A DNA stretch of 64,000 nt from Massospora cicadina. Taxonomy: Eukaryota; Entomophthoromycota; Entomophthoromycetes; Entomophthorales; Entomophthoraceae. The DNA lies in assembly GCA_022478985.1 (NCBI GenBank), contig JAKSZP010006685.1:1-64000 (forward strand), read 5' to 3'. The stretch's first letter is position 1; each line of letters begins with the position of its first letter. This document shows positions 1 to 12,339 of this stretch, one piece after another. The translations under genes and the position numbers were made by a program. The notes below the pieces were generated by a model. That model searched no databases. It saw only the letters and a program-made list of their open reading frames with translations, and had not been told where the DNA came from.

Positions 1-60
1 TTTCATATAATCTATAAGTTTCTAATGAAAGGCATGAATGACCATTAATAATTAAGTATA

Positions 61-1111
61 TCCTTCCCTTTTTAAATTGAATAGCCAAGAGATAGTGGTT
101 CCATACAAGTACACCCTTAATACCTGGGCAGAGTTTAAAGATATGCTTATCATAAGTTTAGTTTACTTCAGAGTTTAAAGAGAAGAAAACTGGCTTTTAT
201 GTGCTTTAGCCTAAAAGAGGGCGAATTAGTTGTTTTATTTCATTATCAGTTCTACAATGAAGCTTAGCCCTTGATACTCGCAAAAATGCTGCATCTTAAA
301 AACGCCATTGCTGCCATACTAATTGAGTTGACTTCTCGCCCTTCCCTAGCAAGTCATTTTGTCTCAATCAAAATGCATTTCATGAGCATACAGGTTATAA
401 AAGGAGGCTTTATTGGAGGTTGCAGATCTATTTGATTTGAGACCCCCCGAGGAGTGAGGTTGAAACTGAAAGCTTTAACAATTGAGGATCTTCCACTATA
501 GCCTGAATGAAAGTCCACGCTGACCCTACTGACCCCTCCGGTGCTGACTACCCTTCCAAAGCCAGTTCCCACGGGGAGTCCCAAATTAGGCTGCCATCTT
601 CCATTAAAAATTGGACGTGGGGAACTAGGGGAGATAAAAAGGTCTCTCTCTCTAAAGATGCACCCCAAGTCAGGCCTATGAAACCAGATGAGTTTTCATT
701 GCACCCCACACTCTCTCCTAAGGGGTCCATCACTCTGGCTCCACCCTCATGTCACCCAGGACCGTCCTCCATAAAACCATGGACGCACCTCTGCCCCTGC
801 GTCAAACAAATCTTTTTCCTCAAGTGGCACAAAGGTTGGTGCAGCTACAATGCTTCCAGCAAGCCAAAAGAGTATATGGGCGCCAAAAGGCCCACCCCTG
901 TGAGGAGATTAAGCCAGTTTCTCAGCCCCCTCTTAGTAACTCGTTGAGGTGCATTGACAATCCCTATGATGATGAGTCTGAAGGAGCTGGTGAATATGCG
1001 GGCTTTTATCTCTTGGGAGCCCCAATGGAAGTGCAGATACCGGATAGGTTGAGGCCTAAAAGAATAGATATATTATGTTACCATGACAAACCTATCTCCA
1101 GAAGGTGTTGA
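61..1111 (+). pseudogene. G1 gag remnant (capsid and C-terminal region)
   Basis: Around 120-460 a broken frame reads TWAEFKDMLI, then EGELVVLFHYQFYNEA and later LKNAIAAILIELTSRPSL. This matches the capsid pattern of the gags of G4 (27.0 kb), G8 (60.6 kb) and G7 (56.2 kb, minus), where an F-Y-N/A core is followed by LTLDDAI-like residues. From 507 to 1111 two overlapping frames stay open for 120-146 codons and are rich in Pro, Ser and Lys; this would be the gag C-terminus. The CCHC knuckle cannot be placed with certainty. The role of gag is particle assembly and RNA packaging. Confidence 0.55.
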
Positions 1112-1289
1112 GGTGTTCAGAGCTGATCGATACCTTCAGTGATGCTGACCACCTTATTGGTATATTAATCCAATCAATCCAACAAGCTCATACCTCCCAT
1201 ATATTAAGGATAGATACCCTGCAATGGCTCAACGCCTTACCTCCTCTCTCTTTTTGAAGGAGGTTTTCGCCCACCCTCATACTTTAAGG

Positions 1290-2060
1290 TAGCACGGTAA
1301 CCAAAGTGGAGATTGTCATCAACAAGATGTGAGTTTTGCCATCATTTATATGGGTGCTCCGGTGAATTTGGTCTCTCAAAACTCATCAATGAAATTAAGT
1401 GGAGCCTGACCTGGACTAATTAAAAGAGTTTAGGAAATGTGAGGCACAACAACATGCGAGCTATTGGATCCTACTATTCTCTACCATATATATTTATAAG
1501 CTCCTCCTGTCTGCCCATGCTGGGGCATTAACAAGAACGCATACAACCTGCACATTGGCACTCAATTCATGATTGAGTATGACGGAATTATTAATATGAA
1601 ACCGGATTTCTCTCCCTTATAAATTATTAAGTTCCCCTGGTCTTTACAAATGATGAGCTCAAGAAAAAAGAATACACATGCATCATTGCGTACTCTTCCT
1701 CCATCCTCACCCTTACTTATACCACATCGGGCAGAAACAAAAAAAATCTGCCTGACTCCGTGGATGCTTCAGAGAACCTTCCATTTTATAAGTTAAAGGA
1801 GGTAGTAGTCAAGTCGTATGAACAAAAGGTGATAGACACCAGGATTATCATGAAAAATCCCGCAACTGCCTACTGCACTTAACAAGCATTGAGGGGATAA
1901 GTCCTTCGGAACCCTGGGTGTTGCCGTTTATCTTAGAACCTGCCTACCAATGATCAATCAACCTTATGTTGGGGAATCTTACTGAAAAGTATATGGTCAT
2001 AATGAAGCATCAGGAGGTTAGAAAAGCCCTGACGATTCTAACTGAGGACATCTGATAAGT
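1290..2060 (+). pseudogene. G1 protease remnant and dUTPase-like segment
   Basis: At about 1335-1370 the frame reads IIYMGAPVNLVSQ, the retropepsin active-site region with the catalytic Asp-Ser/Thr-Gly decayed to Y-M-G. At about 1900-1970 it reads VLPFILEPAYQ, a stop, then a hydrophobic run ending GNLTEKYMV. The block lines up with GVLDPAYQGTV in G7 and GILEPAYNGTI in G8, and resembles dUTPase motif III (G-V-I-D-x-x-Y-x-G). The fold assignment is inference from this motif; homology among the three elements is direct. Confidence 0.5.
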
Positions 2061-2329
2061 CCATTGTATTGGGTCTATGCTATATATAATTACCCACCAA
2101 ATCATTGTTATGCGCTTTGCCCAACGTTCAAAGTTCTAATAATCTAACTCCCGCTGAGCTTAATATAAACATTCTTTACTGGAGTCTTTTAGTGACATCT
2201 TTTCCAAATATGATTCTGACTATGGGAATATGAAGGACTGAAGCCACACCATTGATGTTGGTGATGCCAAGTTCTACTAATCCAAGACTTATTGAAAATT
2301 AAAAGTTGAGGATCTCTAAATGATGACGG

Positions 2330-3089
2330 AGCTTGTACAGTTGCTGGATGCGGGGCTTCTGGTGCCTTCTCAAAGCCCTTGGTCATCTCTGCTATTGCTC
2401 ATTTAAAAAAAAATGGTGTGCATTAGGAAAGTTTAGACTACCGCAACCTGAATAACCTCACCAAGAAGGATAGCTACCCGATTTTCTATTTTGACGACGC
2501 TCTAGCCCAACTCTCTAAGTCTTAAGTTCTTCTACGCCATGGACTTGGCTAGTTGATACTGGCAGATGGACCTTTCCTCGCAAGATCATAAAAAGTGTAC
2601 GCTTATATTCAGTGAGGTTTTTTCCAACCTACCCAACTATAGCAAGGGTTGTGCATTGCTCTAGCAAGTTTTCAGCGAGCCATTGACCACATCTTGCGGG
2701 ATCTGAAAATTAGTTGCTAATTGCCTATATTGATGATATTACAATTTTTTTCCAAACGTCCAAGAGCACCTTTCAAACTTAAAGGAAGTTTTACAACGCC
2801 TGTGGGCCTCTCACCTTAAGCTAAAGCCCTCCAAATGAACATTCTTCCAAAAGAAGTTGGATTCCTAGGCCAAGACATCTTCTCAGATGGGATCCAGCCT
2901 CTCCATGATAAGGTTGAGGCGATATCCAATATTCCTGCCCCAAAACCTCCACGATATTCAGGTGTGCTTGGGCATGATGAAATATTACCATCAATCATCC
3001 CCAAATTCGCTCAGCTCAGTGAGCTCCTCGTACGCCTTTTAGCTAAGAACATCCCTTTCCATTGCATAAGGAACAAAAGGCTGCTTTGA
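2330..3089 (+). pseudogene. G1 reverse transcriptase remnant
   Basis: Motifs appear in order: SKPLVISAIAHLKKNG (template-grip region), FYAMDLASY followed by WQMDLSSQDHKKCT (catalytic palm A), a decayed LPQGL/FQRA block, then LYIDDIT-like residues with a stop in place, and LDFLGQDIFSDGIQP in the 84-codon open frame at 2835-3089. The second catalytic block is mutated, so the enzyme is dead. It copied the element RNA into cDNA. Confidence 0.75.
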
Positions 3090-3530
3090 AACACTAAAAA
3101 AGCTGCTGCAGCGACAGCCAATCCTACGCCACCCTGACTATAGTAAATTCCTTCATCCCGTTCTTTGATGGCTCTGACTACGCAGTTGGAGCTATCTTTG
3201 CTCAATTAAATGAGAATAGGGTTAATCATCCCGTTTCATACTTCATCTAGATACTTTCTAAGGCAGGACGCAACTATAGCGTTTCTGAGAAGGAGTGCTT
3301 GCCATCAAGTTTGCTGTTTAACATAAACGCCCTTTCTTATATGGGACCTCATTTAAAGTGGTTATGACCACGCCTCTTTACAGTGGTTAAAGAATAAAAG
3401 GATCTTACTGGGCGGTTGGCACGCTGAACTTTGAAGCTCCGGCTTTATGATATGACCATTTAGCACTGAGATGGGACGATCCACATGAATGTCAATGGGT
3501 TGACTTGGCTGCCCATTTTTCACTTAGATA
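3090..3530 (+). pseudogene. G1 RNase H remnant
   Basis: The translation shows a DGSDYAVGAIF-like block (3165-3205), then NRVNHPVSY, LSKAGRNYSVSEKECL and a decayed TDH-LxWL block ending RLARxxLKLRLYDM. These are the standard Ty3/gypsy RNase H landmarks, spread over several frames. Stops and frameshifts make it non-functional. Confidence 0.65.
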
Positions 3531-3689
3531 ATAGTGAAGCGGAGAGGCTACATTACCTTCTAATGTCCCTGAGCTTGGGAGGATGAGGCTGAACCCGTCC
3601 AGATGATATTAGCTCAACACTCCCATAACTCTAAGGTGGATAATGGGAAACTATACAAGAAAGTAGAGGTGATTTGGTTAACTTACCCT

Positions 3690-4460
3690 TGACCATCTGA
3701 GCAATTACTAGTCATAATGGAGTTTCATTCCATCCTAGGGTACAGTGGAGTGCAGAAAACCTATGATTGGGTGAAAGAACGCTTTTACTGAGAGGGAATC
3801 ATGGAGATCATTTTGAAGTCTGGATGTCAGTCTGACATATAAAAAGTAATCCTGCTTCAAATCCAGGTATCAATATCAACCTACCACTTCCCAACAATGC
3901 TTTCCACTGAATAAGCCTATATGTGGTTTTCCTCTACCCCAAATAACGGGTGGAAATCGATATACCTTGGTAGGGATTGATCACTTTACCATATCAGTCG
4001 AAGCTGTGGTTCTCCCAGCTTGGACCGTCAAAGCCACAGCCACTTTCCTCCATTATTATATCTTTGTTTAACATGGTTGCCCAAGTTTTTCTCTGTGATA
4101 ATAGTAAAAATTTCACCTCCCGTTTGGTAAGATCCTCGCTACCTTCATGGGCATGCAACAGCTCTTTTTGCCCCCTATAACCCTTGAACAATGGTACAGT
4201 GGAAAGATCCAATGGGAACCTGGTCTCTATATTACTGAAAAATGGTCACTTCAGACCCGCTTCACCAGGATCTTTACTTACTAAGTTTCCTATTGGCCTA
4301 CCATATCAGTTACTACTAAAGCCTAAAAATGGTTCCTTTCCATGTGCTGTAAGGACAGGAATTTGGAGGTCTGAAATTATTAGCCAAAAATATTTTCTAT
4401 GCTAGGACTGACCCTGAGCAAGCCTTGAAGAAGTTGGCTCAGCACTTCATTCAGTTACAA
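3690..4460 (+). pseudogene. G1 integrase remnant
   Basis: HSILGYSGVQKTYDWVKERFYW (3720-3790, split over a stop) is the zinc-binding H2C2 side. NRYTLVGIDHFT at about 3957 matches the first catalytic Asp block, followed by VEAVVLPAWTVKATATFL and a decayed SDNG-like block near 4100. The NNGTVERSNGNL stretch at 4184 matches the third block with Glu. Together they identify a DDE integrase in decay. Confidence 0.7.
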
Positions 4461-4737
4461 TCAGAGGCTATGTCTATTTTGGCTAAACTATCCCAAAAGA
4501 GGTTCAAGCCGTTAATGAGCTCTGGTCCCATCTACCTTCCTTCCAAGTATCCAACTTGGTGCCTTATTATCATAATCATATCACTCCTCGAAGGGAGAAG
4601 CTTGGGTCTATTTGGAAAAGCCCTTTTATAGTCACTTAAAAGCAAGTGATGAATGTTCCATCAAATCCCTTGTTACAGAAGTGACTGTCAAACAAGTTCA
4701 TAGATGGTTCTTGCGTTTTTATTCTCCCCCTAACACT

Positions 4738-5400
4738 CTTGAAGTGGGTGATGTTGGACAATTACTAGTCCAATATTGCAATAAGAGTGATTCAGTATAT
4801 AATATGGGCAAATTGTCCAAAAGACCCTGGCCAATTCTTGGTGGAAACCCATGAATCAGGGAAATTCTATTTCACCCAATTCTTAGCCAAATCGTCGAGC
4901 TCTAAGTAAATGGGTTATGGAAAAACAGCATCTGAATATGGAAGGTTATGCTGAGGCTCCTCCCGGCCCCTCAACAATTCTGTCTAATTGCTTAAGCGTA
5001 GACCACCCCATTTTATAAGTGTGGATAGTTTTCTACAAGGTGAAGGTATTTTTTCGCCCATTGATTGAATTAAATATATTAAATCTTTGCTAAATGGGCT
5101 AGTCCTACTCAGAATTAACCTCCATCAGTAGTTCCATTGAAGAAAAGCAAGACTTAAATGCTTTAATGGGTTAAATCCCCATATTCCATAATTCAACTAT
5201 CACTATGCTAGTCTGAACTTTGAGCCTCGACACCATTAAATACTAAGCAGCAAGATCATAATAGGATTTGCTTTTATAGCCCCTCTCCACAACTAATAAG
5301 ATATATAAAAATTAATTCTTTTATTATTTTAAGTGTTCAATCATTTTAAATATAATTAAGGAGAAAAAATCCTTGGGTCAAATACTCTGTCAGTAGAGAT
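4738..5400 (+). repeat. G1 polypurine tract and 3' LTR
   Basis: CTTGAAGTGGGTGA (4738-4751) immediately precedes TGTTGGACAATT. The same arrangement in G4 is CTTGAAGGGGGTGA before its LTR, so this is taken as the polypurine tract and the LTR start as 4752. The first 150 bases resemble the window end from 63800. The right boundary is not visible; from about 4900 to 5400 I see no gene. Confidence 0.55.
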
Positions 5401-5429
5401 TTTCCTTCTCCAGCGTGAAAATTGTTGGG

Positions 5430-6833
5430 ATTTGGATGCAAAATTTACCAGCAAGAATACAATAGCCTTAGAACCAAAAAATATACTCAAATGAAACTAA
5501 ACAAAAGTAAGATCACCAAGTTAAGTTTCTCCCCTTTACCAGTTTTCTCAACGTCTCAGCTAGAGTTTCATTGACTCTTTCTACCATTTCATTCATTTCT
5601 GGGTTATATGGAATGGAAATCTCTCCTATGATTCCTATTAATTTGTTTAGACTACAAAATCACATAGAAAGTTAATTTGTTCTGTTGTCATTGAGTAATA
5701 ATTGCCAGCAATCATGTAAATAAACTACATAGTCTAATATGAATCTTAAAGTTTTCGTTGCGTCTACTCTGACTAAGGCCTTGATCTCAACCCATCTGAC
5801 TAGATGGGTTATTACGACTATAATGTACTTTACCCCCCATTAATAACACTCAGTGTTTCCATCTCATCTATTAACACTGTGTGTCAAGAAAGCCCATGGA
5901 GCACTAGCTGATATCCTGTCTTGTACTTGTAGGACTTGTGGATTTAAAATTCCACACAACATTACAGATAATCCGCTCATTGTAATTGATTGATTCCTAG
6001 TAATAATAACATAGGTGATCCATCATTTATCTTAGGCCACCATTCCATATGAATTTGTGTAAAGCTTGTATAATCATTAAGAATTTTAAAATCTAAGTAT
6101 AGTATCTATTTTCCAATCAATGAAACTATACAGCTGTCATCTCTTAATATTAGTATTTTCACTGCTTGCTTCAGCGCTCTTTGTTCTCAGTGTAAATCCC
6201 CAATATTTTTCTTTGATCATCCACTTGCATAATTTATCTGTTTTCTGGAACAAGACTTGACTACAGGTAATATTGATAATCTATCAGCGTTCTGATGGGC
6301 TGCTCCTAATCTATATTTTTAATAATTGTAGGCTTTTGGCTTCAGAGTCCAATGAGCCAGTCAACCATTTTGTTCTTTTAACATTATTCTAAAGTGTATA
6401 TATGAGTGGTTGGTTACAACCTTGAAGAGCAACACATGAATATAAAAATGAATTGTTTTCAGGTGGTTGTCACTACAAGTCATTAGCGCTCTGTTATGGT
6501 GTAGTTCCTTTCTACCAGTATCATGTCCAACTCTCATACGTCACAGGATGCTCCTCCCCATCTTTGTCTTCTTGACTTAGAAATGGCCTCTGATTGCTAT
6601 TAATAAGTCATTTATCTAAATCATATAAACCCAATTAAGATTTGGGTACTTTAAAAAGGGATTTGTTATCAACCATATTAAGCAGCTCTTTAAATTACTG
6701 GGACTTCTCATTCAATATAAATTCTTTTTTGGATACTTCAATAAGATGGAATAGCGGGATGGAATTTCATCAGTATTGATAATAAATTAGTGATAGTAGC
6801 TGGCCATCCCAAGTGGACTTGTATAGAATGAAC
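5430..6833 (-). pseudogene. G2 RNase H and integrase remnant (3' part of a minus-strand Ty3/gypsy element)
   Basis: On the minus strand, 6833 downward reads an RT-connection block (ATITNLLS), then an RNase H end TLKPKAYNY followed by AAHQNADRLS. Integrase follows at about 5960-5520: YIVVVITHLVRWVEIKALV, SLNKLIGIIGEISIPYNP and EMVERVNETLAETLRKL, the blocks around the second catalytic Asp and the Glu. The RT of the same element lies at 22366-22990. The join across G3 falls inside the RT connection (SPQK at 22.37 kb, then VHSIQ at 6.83 kb), so G3 split one element. Confidence 0.75.
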
Positions 6834-7091
6834 TGTAAGTCCAGGGGAGTGCCCCCTCCACTTGGACTGAGTGCATTCCAATTCTGCATCAAAAAAGGGC
6901 CAGGAAGACCAGCTGCCCCTTTCATCTCCCAGGGCGACCTCACCCATGTGGTGGATGAGCGATTGGTAACAGCTTACCCTTAAGGACCTTAAACCTGTCC
7001 ATGTATCACTTCAAATGTATTAATAAAAGAATCAAGGGGATTTGTTCCAAGCTTATAAAGAGTCAGCATTCTCTTGAATTGAAAGGTTTAA

Positions 7092-7106
7092 TAAAGTCCA
7101 GGGCAA
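7092..7106 (+). repeat. Left target-site duplication of LINE L1a
   Basis: TAAAGTCCAGGGCAA here is repeated exactly at 12392-12406. The uninterrupted LTR at about 21345-21368 reads ATAGTCAAGGGCAA once, giving an empty-site comparison within the window. Confidence 0.95.
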
Positions 7107-7396
7107 CTTTTCTTTCTCGTTGCAAACACTTTTGCAACCTATTCAATTCAAGACTCAATCTAGTTTGATAATCTCATAGAGGAGATTAGTCTGCTCCCAT
7201 GTCTGGGAGCAGTTGGGCAAGCAAGGCAAGAGGAGCAGGCGGAAGGCCCGCGGCCTCTAACGTTCAAAAACGCCCCAGAGAATCTGGTGAAATAGAAAAA
7301 AATTTTAAAAAGCCAGTGGTCACAATTTCCCTGGAGATACTCGCGTGGCAAGCATGATGCAACCAGTACATCAACACGCCACACTCCCAGCCACTT

Positions 7397-8276
7397 TTGT
7401 CGGTGGAATTTGGAGTCTGTGTGTATCTGGACATCCAAAAAATGGCCTTACGGGAAAAATTTTGTGAAGATGTACACAAAATTTTCCCAACCGTGGTGTA
7501 TGCTGCACCTCACTCCATGTCGTGCGGTTGGCTGGACCTGGGTTTCAAAAGCAAAATAGCAGCAGACAAGGCTGCAGCGGTGTGCATAGTGGTCAACCTC
7601 CCCGAAGGGCAACAGGTCATCGAAACCAAATGCATCAGATGGACAAAATCAAACCAAATTTTCCTCACGTTTGACTTTTTGCCTACTATGGTAAAACGTG
7701 ACATTTTGGAGCAACACCTGAAAGATGGTCTCGCCATATATGGCGAAATACAATCTTTTGAAATGCAACATTTCACGCTGATGCCACACCTGCGCACCAG
7801 AAAAGCTATCGCAGTTCTGACCCCAACTGAGGAGATCGCGAAGGACCTAACCCAGATCCTGCACTCCACCTTTATTGACATCGCAGGGCATACCACCCAA
7901 CCATTCCGGGTAGCCGTGGACAGCGCGCCCCCCATTTGCACCCACTGTGACGCGTTTGGCCATAAGGCGCATGCATGCCCCATCAAGGAGGGCGTCACAT
8001 TCCAAGAGCACCCCTCAGCAGCCATGGCCAGCGGAGAGGTGCACTACAAACCAACCGCAAGCACCAAAGGGGGCTTTCCCGTGGGGAGCACAAGGCTGCT
8101 ACCTATTGGTAAAGCCCATCTCCCCGCAGGAGTGGAAGAAGGCCAAGCAGGCCTTTAGGGCTGCGGCCAAGGAAGCGGCCAAGGCCACCACCACCATCCC
8201 ACACTCACAACGCCAGGAGGACATAAAGACCTTCGTGATGGAAGCAACTCGGGAATCCATCACCCAATCAGATTAG
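7397..8276 (+). pseudogene. L1a ORF1: LINE nucleic-acid-binding (gag-like) protein
   Basis: The 253-codon frame (7397-8158) carries GWLDLGFKSKIAADKAAAV, then IFLTFDFLPTMVKRDILEQH, and near residue 180 the knuckle CTHCDAFGHKAHAC, a perfect C-x2-C-x4-H-x4-C. A frameshift near 8000-8150 moves the reading into the frame ending at 8276, and related Lys/Ala-rich sequence continues to about 8620. The true start is probably further upstream (about 7180) in another frame. ORF1 proteins coat LINE RNA and act as chaperones in the ribonucleoprotein. The same domain order is seen in half-LINEs H1-H5. Confidence 0.85.
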
Positions 8277-8629
8277 GAGGCCCATGCTAAGCAGGCCACT
8301 CAATCCGAGGATCTGATGGGAGATTTGATCTCACCCAATTGCTGCACCCAAGCTCTAGTTGAAACTGACTTGGGACCCATCCCAATTGAAAAAAATATTT
8401 TTGCCCCACTTGACAGTGCACCGAACTTATCCGCACCACAAAAAATTCGTCTGATGTTGGGAAAACAAAAAGTGAAGGCCAAAGCCAATTTGACTCTTTC
8501 TGCAAAAATTAACAAAAACCCTGATAGCATTGCTGCTAACACCCGCGCTGCTGTGAAGGCCCGTGGGGACCTTGAAGAGGCTGGTGGGCCTGGGGGCCCA
8601 CCCCTCGCACCTAAGGTGTGAAGGGGAAA

Positions 8630-9330
8630 CCTTCACTCTAGGGACACTGAATATCACCGGACTCAAGGCCTCCCCGTCCCAGGCTTGGAAACTGAGTTTT
8701 TACAACACAATTTACCCGTGGATATCCTGGCCATCCAGGAGTCCCACTGTCCACAAGGTTCCAAGGAAGCTTGGAAAACAATGCTCCTCCCATCCCTATC
8801 CTTTTGGTCAAAGCACTGTGGGGTGCTAATTTGAAAAAATAATTTTTTCAATTTACATCCTCAGAAATATTCCTAAATGGACGAGTGCTCATCGTCACCT
8901 TCTCGTGGGCTGACGTTGCACACACAATCATCAACATTTATACCCCAAATGGTGCACATGAGCGTCGGAAATTTTTCTCATCGGTCAAATCCCTCCCACT
9001 ACCCCCTGATTCTTTCCTAGTTGGCGACATGAACTGTTGGCTAACCTCACCAACGGACTGGTGGCCGCCCTCACCCCATGCCCCACAGGGTCACGTAGAA
9101 CTACGCGTTCTAAAAGCCACCCTTGGGTTAATGGATGCGCTGCCATGACATGCCTCACTGCTCAAAAACATGACGCATCCCCACGTCCAAAATGGCCAAT
9201 TAAGGTCCATGACCCGCATCGACCTTATTCTAATGCTGGCGAAATTCCAACCCCACATCTCCCACTTCAAAAATAATGAAAATGGAATTCTCTGACCACC
9301 AACTGGTCTCGATAACATACCACTTACCTA
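8630..9330 (+). pseudogene. L1a ORF2 apurinic-like endonuclease domain
   Basis: Across three frames it reads TLNITGL, then LAIQESHC (metal-binding Glu region), VTFSWADVAHTIINIYTPNG, FLVGDMNC (the GDFN block), SRxDLIL and finally SDHQLVSITYHLP (the catalytic SDH motif). This is the exonuclease-endonuclease-phosphatase domain that nicks target DNA to start target-primed reverse transcription. Frameshifts at about 8825 and 9230 break it. Confidence 0.85.
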
Positions 9331-9976
9331 TCACAGTTGCAAAGGCCCCACATTGGTGCAAAATCCGCCCCCCTGAGCTCGCGTTGCCAGGATTTTCCAG
9401 GTGGGTGGAAGAGGTAACTTTGGCAAAATTGTTTGTTGCACCATTTTGCGCGGACCCCATTTCCACATGGGCAACTTTCAAAGAGGACACCATCCGCCAC
9501 TATCGCCATCTCTCCTCCAGATGTTCACAAGCCACATCGGCGGTTATCTTGCGCGCTCTAGTGGAATTGGCCCAATTGGAGTCCAACATTTCAGCCACAG
9601 GATATAGCCCTGCATGGGGCCAGAAGTGGGCGGAGGCAGCCACCCACCTCAACGCACTCGAAAGGCAACACAAACATTGGGTTTGTGTCCAATACAGGGC
9701 CACACGCATCACTAAAGGCGACAAGTGCACTGCATACTTCTTTAAAAAAAATTTCGCATCACGCCAGAGCATGGCCTGCACACAGGTGTGAAGTTTGGAT
9801 AATTCCATTATGGACACACCGGCTGAAGTGGCAATCAAAATGCAAAAATATTATTCCGAGTTATACAAAGCTGAACCAATTCAGCCAGCCAAAATGGCAG
9901 AATTTCTTGACTGAGATCATATCTACACTGTTTTCTGATACCCAGAAATAATGAATTTAATTACTCTGAACGAATT

Positions 9977-11374
9977 ATGGAGGCCATTCGCGGTGCGCCA
10001 AACCAAAAATGCCCAGGCCCAGATGGCATTCCATATGAGTTCTACAAAAAATATTTCAAATATATATCCCCATTGCTGCTAGCCTCACTTAACCAAAGCC
10101 TGTTGGAAACGCGCCTCCTACCAGGAGGACATGAGGCCTTTACTGTCACACTCTTCAAGAAAGGGGATAATCTTGACTTAGCCAACTGGCGCCCCATTTC
10201 TCTAACAAACACAGACACCAAAATTTTAACAAAAATCATGGCTAACCGTTTAGGGACTGTAGCATCTGCCACCATCTCCCCAGAACAATTCGATTTCATC
10301 CCCAGAAGGTCAATTTGGGATAACGTGCACTCTGTGGCTAATGTATGTCAGTCCACAGCCTCTGGGGCACTTGTGTTCTTGGACCAACAAAAGGCCTATG
10401 ATAGAGTAAACTGGGAATACCTTAGAGCCTGCCTCCATCAATTCCGCCTACCCCCCCCCCGCTTCATAAACTGGGTGATGCTGCTCACAGAATATGTGAC
10501 AATGGCAGTGCGTGGCCCTGGCTTCCTAACGGAAGTAGTCCGCCCTCAAAGGGGCCTGCGACAAGGGGACCCCCTCAGCCCACTCTTATACAACTTAAGT
10601 CTTGACCCACTACTGCAAAATGTGAATGCCCAACTCACTGGGGTCCATGTGCCAGGCCAAACCCCAGTAAAGATGATGGCATTTGCAGATGATTGCATGG
10701 TGGGGGTGTCTAATAACAAAGATGCATGCGCACTTATAGCCCTCATCCAGGAATATTCCCAGGTAAGCAACGCAGCACTGAACGCCTCCAAAACCGAAAT
10801 CATCCTCCTTGGTCGGTTTCAGAACTGCTGGGCCCCAGCAATTAGTTCCCAACCCAGCCCATCTGCTCGCCCACATCCACGCCTTACTAACTCAACACAC
10901 ACCGCTCCACTGGTGCTCCCCTTCGTGCCATGTCCTACCATAGGACTGGTGCGCCATCTGGGCATGTGGATGGAGGCAGGCGGATATGCGTCAGCAGTAA
11001 TGGAATGCTGTATACTGGACAACGTGACGAAGAGAATCGCCTCTCTCAGAGCCCACCCTACTACCCTCACTGGCAGGGTTGTTCTTGCCAACTCTATGCT
11101 CCTATCCAAAGTCTGGTTCGGAGCCCACGCCATCCCCTTCTCACCAAGCTTCTTCAAATCCCTGTATGCTTTGCTGCAAGGATGGCTTTGGTCAGGCCGC
11201 CCTCCACCAGTACGGCTAGAGGTCATGTTTGGCCCTCATCATCAAGGTGGCATGGGCCTGCTCGACTTCAAAGCCCATGCTGCCAAGATCCTGGGCACTT
11301 GGATCGCGGCCGTCACCACTCCTACACTCCCATCTCAACACTGGTCCCACGCGGCCTGCTCCAACTTCTCCTGA
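9977..11374 (+). pseudogene. L1a ORF2 reverse transcriptase domain
   Basis: The open frame of 465 codons contains GPDGIPYEFYK, ANWRPISLTNTDTKI, PEQFDFIPRRSIWDNVH, FLDQQKAYDRVNWEYL (catalytic block A), RGLRQGDPLSPLLYNL and MAFADDCMVGV (catalytic FADD), then LNASKTEIILLG and GMWMEAGG. All seven LINE RT blocks are present. The frame to the endonuclease is lost between 9276 and 9977, where further ORF2 sequence lies in two frames (9276-9791 and 9685-9951). This was the enzyme able to move L1a and, by inference, its non-autonomous relatives. Confidence 0.95.
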
Positions 11375-11377
11375 GCC

Positions 11378-12138
11378 TTGGACCTCAACAATCCATCAAA
11401 CTCCACTCCCTGATGAGATACCTCGCATCACACACATCGGCCACAGGTCCTCGCGGGACTAAAACCCACTACAAGCGAATCCTAATCTCCATGCGAAGCG
11501 CAGAGTGGAGAATTTGTATTAGTGGACATACAACCCGAAGAGGCCGCCCCTCTCCCCAGTTCACACAAGAGGTACAGGGGCTACCCATCCATGATGGCGT
11601 GATCCCCATTCGACACCATGTCCTATCCAGGGTGGACTACCTGGACATGATGGACATCCCTTACTCCACTGAGACCCAAAAGACTATCTGGAAATATGCA
11701 CACCATCCTCTGTTGCATCCTCAAGTCCGCTCCCATGTGTGGCACTGCCTGAGGCGGGTGTATCATACAGCTGAGCGCTCTAACGCTTTACACTCATCCT
11801 GTGTCGTGTGTGGACAGTATGGAACGCTGTTCCACCGCCTGGAGAAGTGCCCCACCTCTAAAGTGATATGGCGCGAAGTCCAACGTCTGCTGGGCCAGGA
11901 TCAAACGCATCCCTTCAGTCTGTCAAGAGATATGTTTGCTTCATCAATGGCCTCCCCCCTCCCACCCTCCCTCCGTGCTCTGGTGGTTACAATCGCCATG
12001 TGGACTATCCACACGATTGTCTTGGATGCCATCGCTGGCTCCATCCCCACCCTCCCAGAAGCTGTCCACAGATTCCGGTCTCATTTGGTGGACCACTTTC
12101 ACGCATGGATGTTTGGATATCTTTCACCGCGTCGCTGA
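11378..12138 (+). pseudogene. L1a ORF2 C-terminal region with CCHC zinc finger
   Basis: Frame 1 (the 402-codon frame ends at 12138; only the part after about 11378 is coding) carries MRSAEWRICISGHTTRRG, then SSCVVCGQYGTLFHRLEKC, a C-x2-C-x7-H-x4-C finger typical of LINE ORF2 C-termini, then ALVVTIAMWTIHTIVLDAI. A frameshift near 11370 separates it from the RT frame. The same region is found degraded in L2 (MRRADWKFSLSGQ, LIVAIALMTIHCVLL). Confidence 0.85.
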
Positions 12139-12339
12139 CAGCTGGTCTCCTCCTGGTTCCCAGTCTGGTTCATCAAATCACACCCCTTCCTCCACACGTG
12201 CTCAATAGTGACTATGGCCCCTTCACACGTTCCCTCCCCCTCCCCATAAGTGGCGTTCCCGCTGGCAACAAGAGATAGCTTCGCTTCTTTGGGGTGCCTC
12301 CCCTGGTCCTAAGTTTATCTTTCCTGAGTCATATTCGGA

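Larger units (their letters stand above)
1..5400 (+). mobile_element. G1: decayed Ty3/gypsy LTR retrotransposon, 5' end outside window
   Basis: Remnants occur in the order capsid, protease, dUTPase-like segment, RT, RNase H, integrase, polypurine tract, LTR. This is the Ty3/gypsy order, because integrase follows RNase H. All frames are interrupted. The 5' LTR lies upstream of the window. The 3' LTR starts at 4752 and its right end is not resolved, so 5400 is approximate. The LTR start resembles the sequence from 63800 to the window end, so a relative may lie just beyond. Confidence 0.75.

Noticed and set aside
7510..8025. 171-codon minus-strand ORF
   Set aside because: Shadow of L1a ORF1, which has a knuckle and conserved blocks on the plus strand.
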